Source of the DNA: a virus
Virus record (IMG/VR): IMGVR_UViG_3300017752_000199
Location: 1 to 21,883 of that record
Reading direction: 5' to 3' (one strand)
Length of the DNA: 21,883 nucleotides
Position 1 is the stretch's first letter. Every line of letters starts with the position of its first letter. The notes beneath the pieces are model-generated. The model saw only the letters and a list, made by a program, of their open reading frames with translations. It was not told where the DNA came from and searched no databases. Shown here one piece after another: positions 16,799-20,963 of the stretch. The translations under genes and the position numbers were made by a program.

Positions 16799-17241
16799 TG
16801 CGAGAAGATACTTGTTGTGTCGGTTACGCTTGTAACCTCTGTTACTCTGTTTATAATCGTATGATTTTGAAGGCCAGGTCCGTTGTATGTATTTGAGAAT
16901 TGAAAAGCTTCGCCTGGTGTTGTTTGTGTAAACGCTGGCGTACTGGTTACTCCAGTCCATGATGATGTCACTCCATTAATAGTTACGTTGTTGGAATCTG
17001 TGCTTGGTGTCAGATTTCCACTTGCAGTTACGCCTGATCCAGTGACAGAATATTGATATCCTGTCGCATAGTCCATGCTGTTTATGGTCTCGGTTACCTT
17101 ACTGGTCGTCTCCGTATGACTGGTCATACTTCCCTGGCTGAAATTTGGGACCACGGGGACCGCCAATACACCTACAGGAATAAGACTTACTCCCACCACA
17201 GACATCACAATATATGTGATTCTCTTTCCAAAAAGGGTCAT
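16795..17241 (-). CDS. Small secreted protein, Ser/Thr-rich, unknown
   Basis: 148 residues. The ATG at 17241 has a good AGGAG eight bases upstream (17254-17250 on the - strand). The N-terminus (TLFGKRITYIVMSVVGVSLI, then GVLAVPVV) is a signal peptide with a likely cut after VLA. The mature part is beta-type and Thr/Ser-rich: MTSHTETTSKVTETINSMDY, YQYSVTGSGVTASGNLTP, TPGEAFQFSNTYNGPG, and an ending RVTEVTSVTDTTSIFSQ. The GEAFQFSNTY motif and the ending parallel the upstream gene's GAAFSFSQSY and VSEITVID, so the two may be diverged paralogues. It probably acts in the periplasm or at the outer surface of the infected cell, or on the virion. Function unknown. Confidence 0.7.
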   Translation of the reverse strand: MTLFGKRITYIVMSVVGVSLIPVGVLAVPVVPNFSQGSMTSHTETTSKVTETINSMDYATGYQYSVTGSGVTASGNLTPSTDSNNVTINGVTSSWTGVTSTPAFTQTTPGEAFQFSNTYNGPGLQNHTIINRVTEVTSVTDTTSIFSQ

Positions 17242-17252
17242 CTTTGATACTC

Positions 17253-17747
17253 CTAGTCAATGACAGTAATCTCAGAAACAAATTGTCCCGTAGCAGTAGT
17301 GCCAGCCCCACCAGCTGTAATTCCGATAACATTTCCACTAGTGATAGTTCCAGCTAATGATCCTGCTGATCCAGCACTATAAGAAACAACACTAGAGAAG
17401 TTTGGAACTTCACCTACTGTAGGAGCACCAGTTGGGACCGCATCAGCCTGTGTATATGACTGACTAAATGAGAAAGCAGCGCCTGCTGTGTCTTGAGTAG
17501 CAGCAATAGTACCAGGAGCATATACTCCAGAAGTAATAGTGCCAGCAGACACTGTGCCTGCTGTAGTACCATCCGTAGTATCAATGTTTGAACCATTAAT
17601 ACTAAATGAAGAACCAATTCTTGAAGCTGTTGATCTTGCGGCATCAACTGTAAGTTGCACACTTGAAGCGTGCTTAGTAATAAGTCCACCTGCTTGTGCA
17701 GCACTGGCGGTCATCAATAACATCACGATAGGAAGTAATTTCTTCAT
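17253..17747 (-). CDS. Secreted Gly/Ser/Thr-rich protein, unknown
   Basis: 164 residues from the ATG at 17747; an in-frame ATG at 17783 would put 12 residues before the signal peptide and sits in the promoter region. MKKLLPIVMLLMTASAAQAG is a textbook signal peptide with AQA cut site. The mature part starts GGLITKHASSVQLTVDAARS and continues with Gly/Thr-rich strands (GTVSAGTITSGVYAPGTIA, GSAGSLAGTITSGNVIGI) containing GAAFSFSQSYTQADAVPTG. It is the first gene of the - strand secreted operon, 11 bases before the next ATG, with its TAG stop overlapping that gene's ribosome binding site. No enzyme motif seen. An adhesin- or coat-like role is possible but unsupported. Confidence 0.7.
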   Translation of the reverse strand: MKKLLPIVMLLMTASAAQAGGLITKHASSVQLTVDAARSTASRIGSSFSINGSNIDTTDGTTAGTVSAGTITSGVYAPGTIAATQDTAGAAFSFSQSYTQADAVPTGAPTVGEVPNFSSVVSYSAGSAGSLAGTITSGNVIGITAGGAGTTATGQFVSEITVID

Positions 17748-17769
17748 AACGTATAAAATTTTGGATCTA

Positions 17770-17780
17770 TATTTATTTAT
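17770..17780 (-). promoter_or_regulatory. Double T4-type late promoter box for the secreted operon
   Basis: Read on the - strand the sequence is ATAAATAAATA, two overlapping ATAAATA boxes. The nearer one ends 22 bases before the ATG at 17747, in line with the spacing of the other late boxes here. Confidence 0.55.
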
Positions 17781-17827
17781 CAAACCAACTTATGTTCGCA
17801 ATAAGCAATATTAATTTTCATAGGGGC

Positions 17828-17856
17828 TTGACAAACCTTAATGTTTGCTATATAGT
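17828..17856 (+). promoter_or_regulatory. Strong sigma70-like promoter for the hli operon
   Basis: TTGACA (17828-17833), a 17-base spacer and TATAGT (17851-17856) make a near-consensus promoter. Transcription would begin near 17863, giving a leader of about 20 bases before the hli ATG. It resembles phage early promoters read by unmodified host polymerase. It is divergent from the late promoter of the secreted operon. Confidence 0.8.
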
Positions 17857-17883
17857 ATTGTAGTATTTCTTTACAAAAGATAA

Positions 17884-18084
17884 ATGACTGTAACAACTGA
17901 AGACGGCGGACGCACTAACATGTTTGCACAGGAACCTTCCATGTCCTATGTTGACAACTATGATGGATATGGTCCTAATGCTGAAAAACTCAATGGTCGT
18001 CTAGCTATGATCGGGTTTGTTGCTGGCATTATTTCTTATGTAACATCAGGAAGCTTCTTTTTCTTCGGAATCCTAGGGTTCTGA
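17884..18084 (+). CDS. hli: High-light-inducible protein (HLIP)
   Basis: 66 residues. A polar N-terminus is followed by one chlorophyll-binding-type helix with the family motif AEKLNGRLAMIGFVAGIISY, in which Glu, Asn and Arg of ExxNGRxAM are all present, then TSG and a hydrophobic FFFFGILGF end. HLIPs are single-helix relatives of plant light-harvesting proteins. They dimerise in the thylakoid membrane, bind chlorophyll and carotenoid, dissipate excess energy and assist photosystem II assembly. Phage copies are thought to protect the photosynthetic apparatus during infection. The start follows a sigma70-like promoter by about 20 bases with little Shine-Dalgarno. A second hli follows 48 bases downstream. 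Confidence 0.95.
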   Translation: MTVTTEDGGRTNMFAQEPSMSYVDNYDGYGPNAEKLNGRLAMIGFVAGIISYVTSGSFFFFGILGF

Positions 18085-18132
18085 TTCAATACACAAAACA
18101 ACACACAATTAACACACAATAGGTACACTATC

Positions 18133-18240
18133 ATGACTCCAGAAGCAGAAAAGTTTAACGGTTGGGCAGCAATGCTAGGTTTCGTAGCAGCAGTTGGCGC
18201 ATATGCAACCACTGGTCAGATTATTCCTGGCATTTTCTAA
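18133..18240 (+). CDS. hli: Short high-light-inducible protein (HLIP)
   Basis: 35 residues, essentially only the family helix: MTPEAEKFNGWAAMLGFVAA VGAYATTGQIIPGIF. Glu and Asn of the ExxNGR motif are kept, but the Arg position is Trp (NGWAAM). I have the impression this form is common in short marine HLIPs. It would still bind pigment through Glu and Asn, but the inter-helix Glu-Arg pair is lost, so it may pair with another HLIP. The leader has a weak AGGT at 18121-18124. The TAA stop shares its last A with the next ATG (TAATG), pointing to coupled translation with the following tiny gene. Confidence 0.92.
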   Translation: MTPEAEKFNGWAAMLGFVAAVGAYATTGQIIPGIF

Positions 18241-18329
18241 TGAATAGACACCCAGTGCCCCTTAAGATAGTGCCATACATCTTTATGTTGGCACTGGGGA
18301 CTAGTACACTTACAACGGCAATAATTTAA
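18240..18329 (+). CDS. Tiny 29-residue membrane peptide coupled to hli, unknown
   Basis: The reading frame starts in the TAATG overlap with hli and ends in a second TAATG overlap with the next gene; two such junctions argue that it is translated. The product is MNRHPVPLKIVPYIFMLALG TSTLTTAII, one short hydrophobic helix after a basic start, the size of small photosystem or cytochrome b6f subunits. I do not recognise it as any specific one. A 9-base inverted repeat lies within it, so the DNA may also encode an RNA structure. Could be a thylakoid peptide or only a coupling ORF. Confidence 0.45.
   Translation: MNRHPVPLKIVPYIFMLALGTSTLTTAII
18251..18298 (+). repeat. Inverted repeat with two alternative hairpins
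   Basis: CCCAGTGCC (18251-18259) pairs perfectly with GGCACTGGG (18290-18298) across a 30-base loop. Inside the loop AGTGCCA (18269-18275) can instead pair with TGGCACT (18289-18295). The two hairpins share the right arm and exclude each other. Lies within the 29-residue ORF after the hli genes. Confidence 0.55.
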
Positions 18330-18502
18330 TGGAACTAGTAACAGAATCATATCCATATTGGAAAGCTATATTATGGTGTCTTTACCCTATGGCATGTTTA
18401 GTTGCGATTGAATTATTCCTACGTTTAGCAAACCAAGATGATGATGATGACGGTAGTGATGGAGGACTTATGACTCCTGTATTTGCACCATCACCATCTT
18501 AG
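18329..18502 (+). CDS. Small single-span membrane protein with acidic tail, unknown
   Basis: 57 residues, starting in a TAATG overlap with the preceding ORF. One hydrophobic helix (about residues 10-33, YWKAILWCLYPMACLVAIEL F) is followed by a polar acidic stretch NQDDDDDGSDGG and a Pro-rich end (LMTPVFAPSPS). It is too short for most families, and I do not recognise it with certainty. Coupling to hli through the 29-residue ORF and a location in the photosynthesis block suggest a thylakoid or plasma membrane partner of the light-stress system (inference). A promoter and then a terminator lie in or immediately after its 3' end. Confidence 0.6.
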   Translation: MELVTESYPYWKAILWCLYPMACLVAIELFLRLANQDDDDDGSDGGLMTPVFAPSPS

Positions 18503-18511
18503 TGATATAAT
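18483..18511 (+). promoter_or_regulatory. Extended -10 promoter abutting a terminator, for the oxygenase gene
   Basis: TG-A-TATAAT (18503-18511) is a perfect extended -10 element. TTGCAC (18483-18488), 17 bases upstream, is a weak -35 match. Transcription should start near 18518, inside the terminator stem that begins at 18513, leaving a leader of about 20 bases before the ATG at 18538. Confidence 0.6.
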
Positions 18512-18512
18512 T

Positions 18513-18537
18513 AGAGGGGAACACCCCCTCTTTTTTT
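18513..18537 (+). terminator. Intrinsic terminator ending the hli operon
   Basis: AGAGGGG (18513-18519), loop AACAC, CCCCTCT (18525-18531), then a run of T to 18537. The T-run touches the next start codon (ATG at 18538), so the oxygenase gene has no separate Shine-Dalgarno. Confidence 0.8.
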
Positions 18538-19095
18538 ATGAAAAATTTTATTGAGGTATATGATAATGCTTTGAGTTCTGATCAATGCAAAAGAATCATT
18601 GATTACTTTGAATCATCCGATGAAAAAAAGCGTGGCGTTGTTGGATCAGCTGATACTTTTAAAGTAGACATAGCTAAAAAGGATAGTACAGATATATTTC
18701 TTTTGTTTTCATATGAGAATGAGATAACAAAGATGATTCACAATAGTCTTTATGATAATACTAAAAAATATGTAAAGACCCATAAGGATTGTTGTAAGGT
18801 AGCACCATGGGCACCACAGAATGATTTCAACATACAAAGGTATCATCCAAAGCAAGGATATAAAGATGTCCATTGTGAACATAGTACAAAGGAAGACACT
18901 ACTGTCTTGGCATGGATGTTCTACTTAAACACTGTTGAAGATGGCGGAACATTATTCACTAGCTATGATCTAACAACAGATTGTATTGAAGGCAGGTTAG
19001 TTATATGGCCAGTTTATTGGACACACTGTCATCGTGGTATAACTAGTAAGACCAAAACGAAATACATTGCAACGGGTTGGACTTGCTTCATATGA
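18538..19095 (+). CDS. 2-oxoglutarate/Fe(II)-dependent oxygenase (prolyl 4-hydroxylase-like)
   Basis: 185 residues. The double-stranded beta-helix signature is visible: RYHPKQGYKDVHCEH with His112 and Glu114 as the HxE pair of Fe(II) ligands, then TTVLAWMFYLNTVEDGGTLF, then EGRLVIWPVYWTHCHRG with distal His163 or His165 and Arg166, and KYIATGW at the end. The usual HxD is HxE here. Such enzymes use 2-oxoglutarate and O2 to hydroxylate proteins or small molecules. Small members of this type are frequent in cyanophages, with unknown substrates. The N-terminus MKNFIEVYDNALSSDQCKRI is typical of the group and supports this start, although the ATG directly follows a terminator T-run. Its TGA overlaps the next ATG. 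Confidence 0.88.
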   Translation: MKNFIEVYDNALSSDQCKRIIDYFESSDEKKRGVVGSADTFKVDIAKKDSTDIFLLFSYENEITKMIHNSLYDNTKKYVKTHKDCCKVAPWAPQNDFNIQRYHPKQGYKDVHCEHSTKEDTTVLAWMFYLNTVEDGGTLFTSYDLTTDCIEGRLVIWPVYWTHCHRGITSKTKTKYIATGWTCFI

Positions 19096-19262
19096 AGACC
19101 ATTACTTTCCACATATACAAAAAAGGAACGAACGAAGTTATCAAACACGACTTAACAATAGACGAATTAGAACAAATGTTATCAGAAAAACAAATAGATT
19201 GGTCACGCTGGGAGATACAACCATGCTATACTGAGTACAGTGCTGAAGATGCATCGTTCTGA
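19092..19262 (+). CDS. Small conserved-type soluble protein coupled to the oxygenase, unknown
   Basis: 56 residues from the ATG at 19092, which overlaps the oxygenase stop as ATGA; an in-frame TTG at 19077 is less likely. MKTITFHIYKKGTNEVIKHD is followed by LTIDELEQMLSEKQIDWSRW EIQPCY. It is a compact alpha/beta protein with a Trp-rich end and no membrane segment. Translational coupling suggests that it works with or regulates the oxygenase, for example as a partner or substrate adaptor (inference). I have the impression that this pairing occurs in other cyanomyoviruses, but I cannot name a family. Confidence 0.7.
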   Translation: MKTITFHIYKKGTNEVIKHDLTIDELEQMLSEKQIDWSRWEIQPCYTEYSAEDASF

Positions 19263-19383
19263 AATTAAAAAGCATCTCAAGTTTCTCAAGGATCTCAAAC
19301 GAGACTTTAAAAGAAACCCAAAGCACAAGGTCCCTAAGCACCCCCTCAGAAATAAGCACAAATACTCATCTTTTAGGGGTTGA
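19249..19383 (+). CDS. Very basic 44-residue peptide, unknown
   Basis: The frame overlaps the previous gene by 14 bases and runs MHRSEIKKHLKFLKDLKRDF KRNPKHKVPKHPLRNKHKYS SFRG. About half of the residues are Lys, Arg or His, with one acidic helix face at the start, as in small nucleic-acid-binding phage peptides. No Shine-Dalgarno of note. Its TGA stop lies inside the -35 element of the psbA promoter. The composition could also come from an A-rich non-coding frame, so it is only moderately supported. Confidence 0.45.
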   Translation: MHRSEIKKHLKFLKDLKRDFKRNPKHKVPKHPLRNKHKYSSFRG

Positions 19384-19408
19384 CTGGTTTCCCGAACCGT
19401 GTTACTAT
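19380..19408 (+). promoter_or_regulatory. Sigma70-like promoter of psbA
   Basis: TTGACT (19380-19385), a 17-base spacer and TACTAT (19403-19408) fit a host-type promoter. The start would be near 19415, giving an unusually long leader of about 165 bases before psbA. Confidence 0.55.
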
Positions 19409-19413
19409 AAATA
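19406..19413 (+). promoter_or_regulatory. T4-type late promoter of psbA overlapping the sigma70-like -10
   Basis: TATAAATA is a perfect match to the T4 late consensus and overlaps the sigma70-like -10 box by three bases. The same few bases could therefore serve early and late polymerase forms. Confidence 0.65.
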
Positions 19414-19579
19414 GGTAAACAAATGTTACGAAGCATCTTGCTTTCCTAACATAGATACTTACGACGCCTTACCAAGACTAAACAGCGTCATTAAACAACA
19501 GTCTTTCATACCTGCTGCTGAGGGTGCAACAGGAATATATTATCAGTGTTTCCCTGCACTAATACTTACCCTTTTTCAA
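19414..19579 (+). other. Long psbA leader, open in the psbA frame
   Basis: This 166-base stretch has no recognisable RNA gene. From 19415 to the psbA ATG the psbA frame has 55 codons without a stop, but also without ATG, GTG or TTG; the frame is closed upstream by TAG at 19412-19414. An 8-codon ORF (ATG 19423 to TAA 19449) lies in another frame. No Shine-Dalgarno precedes psbA. It may be a regulatory leader or the remnant of a coding segment. Confidence 0.5.
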
Positions 19580-20659
19580 ATGTCAACTCTTTCAAGGCAA
19601 CAACAATCAACCTCTTCGTGGGAATTATTCTGCGAGTGGGTAACCTCAACCAGCAACCGTTTATATGTTGGTTGGTTTGGTGTACTGATGATCCCAACTC
19701 TGTTGGCGGCAACCATCTGTTTTATCGTCGCTTTCGTAGCGGCACCTCCTGTCGATATTGACGGGATCCGTGAACCCGTAGCTGGTTCACTCATGTATGG
19801 CAACAACATCATTTCTGGTGCTGTTGTGCCCTCCTCCAACGCAATTGGTCTTCACTTCTACCCAATCTGGGAAGCTGCATCACTCGATGAGTGGTTGTAT
19901 AACGGTGGTCCATTTCAATTGGTAATCTTCCACTTCCTCATTGGCATTACTTGCTACATGGGTCGTGAGTGGGAACTCTCATATCGTTTAGGTATGCGTC
20001 CATGGATCTGTGTTGCATACTCTGCACCAGTCGCTGCAGCGTTCGCAGTATTCTTAGTATATCCTTTCGGTCAGGGGAGTTTTTCTGATGCTATGCCTCT
20101 TGGTATTTCTGGTACTTTTAACTATATGTTCGTCTTCCAGGCAGAACACAATATTCTTATGCACCCGTTCCACATGCTCGGTGTTGCTGGGGTATTCGGT
20201 GGATCTCTTTTCTCTGCTATGCACGGATCTTTGGTTACTTCTAGTCTCGTCAGAGAGACAACAGAAACTGAGTCCCAGAATTATGGTTATAAGTTCGGTC
20301 AAGAAGAAGAAACATATAACATCGTCGCTGCCCACGGGTACTTCGGTCGTTTGATCTTCCAATATGCATCGTTCAACAACTCACGTTCACTCCACTTCTT
20401 CCTAGCAGCATGGCCTGTAGTCGGAATCTGGTTCACTGCTCTTGGTGTTAGCACCATGGCATTCAACCTCAACGGTTTCAACTTCAACCAGTCCATCTTG
20501 GATGCAAATGGTAGAGTTCTCCCTACTTGGGCGGACGTATTGAACAGAGCAGGTCTTGGTATGGAAGTTATGCACGAGCGTAACGCTCACAACTTCCCAC
20601 TGGATCTAGCAGCTGCTGAGTCAACTCCTGTTGCACTCATCGCACCTTCTATCGGTTGA
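19580..20659 (+). CDS. psbA: Photosystem II reaction-centre protein D1
   Basis: 359 residues, full length. Residue numbering matches host D1: Tyr161 (YZ); Asp170, Glu189, His332, Glu333, His337, Asp342 and Ala344 for the Mn4CaO5 cluster; His198 (special-pair chlorophyll); His215 and His272 (non-haem iron); Ser264 (QB pocket). Residue 130 is Glu ([10 protein letters not shown]), the high-light type. The C-terminal extension after Ala344 ([15 protein letters not shown]) is present for CtpA processing. No intron interrupts the gene. D1 turns over quickly under light, and phage psbA keeps photosystem II working after host transcription stops. It has early- and late-type promoters upstream and a strong terminator 22 bases after the stop. 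D2 is encoded downstream. Confidence 0.99.
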   Translation: MSTLSRQQQSTSSWELFCEWVTSTSNRLYVGWFGVLMIPTLLAATICFIVAFVAAPPVDIDGIREPVAGSLMYGNNIISGAVVPSSNAIGLHFYPIWEAASLDEWLYNGGPFQLVIFHFLIGITCYMGREWELSYRLGMRPWICVAYSAPVAAAFAVFLVYPFGQGSFSDAMPLGISGTFNYMFVFQAEHNILMHPFHMLGVAGVFGGSLFSAMHGSLVTSSLVRETTETESQNYGYKFGQEEETYNIVAAHGYFGRLIFQYASFNNSRSLHFFLAAWPVVGIWFTALGVSTMAFNLNGFNFNQSILDANGRVLPTWADVLNRAGLGMEVMHERNAHNFPLDLAAAESTPVALIAPSIG

Positions 20660-20671
20660 TCACTCAACCTG

Positions 20672-20680
20672 TGGTATGAT
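20672..20680 (+). promoter_or_regulatory. Possible extended -10 promoter abutting the psbA terminator
   Basis: TG-G-TATGAT (20672-20680) is an extended -10 element directly before the terminator stem, the same arrangement as at 18503-18537. No good -35 at 17 bases. It could drive the 73-residue gene and psbD beyond the terminator. Confidence 0.45.
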
Positions 20681-20710
20681 AAAGGGGTCTTTCGAGACCC
20701 CTTTTCTTTT
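20681..20710 (+). terminator. Strong intrinsic terminator after psbA
   Basis: AAAGGGGTCT (20681-20690), a TTCG tetraloop, AGACCCCTTT (20695-20704): a 10-bp stem followed by a T-rich tail (TCTTTT). The UUCG loop makes this very stable. It separates psbA from the downstream genes. Confidence 0.9.
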
Positions 20711-20730
20711 GCTCATTACTGTAAAGTTTT

Positions 20731-20952
20731 ATGTCTACTGATCTAATCGAATTGCTCACTTACTATGTGATCGGTGGTGCTCTTATCCTCGGTCCTCCTA
20801 CGATCTTCCTCATCATAGCTATGATGGGTGCTATCCAAAATACCAAAGGTCGTATGGTTGGTTACAAAGACCACAAAACTTATGGTGACATTTCATTCTA
20901 CGAAAATGCACCCAGTGATCAAACAAAATTCTATTTGGAACTTAACAACTAA
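20731..20952 (+). CDS. Small membrane protein between psbA and psbD, unknown
   Basis: 73 residues. One or two hydrophobic stretches (about residues 8-34, LLTYYVIGGALILGPPTIFL IIAMMGA) are broken by Gly-Pro-Pro, then a polar, Tyr-rich tail (NTKGRMVGYKDHKTYGDISF YENAPSDQTK). The size and single-span topology resemble small photosystem II subunits or assembly factors, but I cannot match it to a named subunit. It is 11 bases before psbD and is probably co-transcribed with it downstream of the psbA terminator. A role beside D1/D2 is inference from position only. No clear Shine-Dalgarno. Confidence 0.75.
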   Translation: MSTDLIELLTYYVIGGALILGPPTIFLIIAMMGAIQNTKGRMVGYKDHKTYGDISFYENAPSDQTKFYLELNN

Positions 20953-20963
20953 GGTAAATAACA

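Noticed and set aside
16091-16960. Full - strand frame starting at ATG 16960 (289 residues), or a frameshift fusion with the preceding gene
   Set aside because: The first 54 residues overlap the preceding secreted-protein gene in another frame and are unlike any signal sequence, while a clean signal peptide begins at codon 55. A frameshift would place a signal peptide in the middle of the product.
17539-17814. + strand ORFs (also 16699-16896 and 17053-17247) opposite the secreted operon
   Set aside because: The - strand frames have signal peptides, ribosome site and operon spacing; these do not.
19384-19579. tRNA or antisense RNA gene in the psbA leader
   Set aside because: No cloverleaf, T-loop-like motif or reverse-strand promoter/terminator pair could be seen.
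19576-19839. - strand ORF across the psbA 5' end
   Set aside because: Shadow of the highly constrained D1 sequence; no supporting signals.
19580-20659. Intron or homing endonuclease in psbA, as reported in some cyanophages
   Set aside because: D1 is continuous with host residue numbering from start to end.
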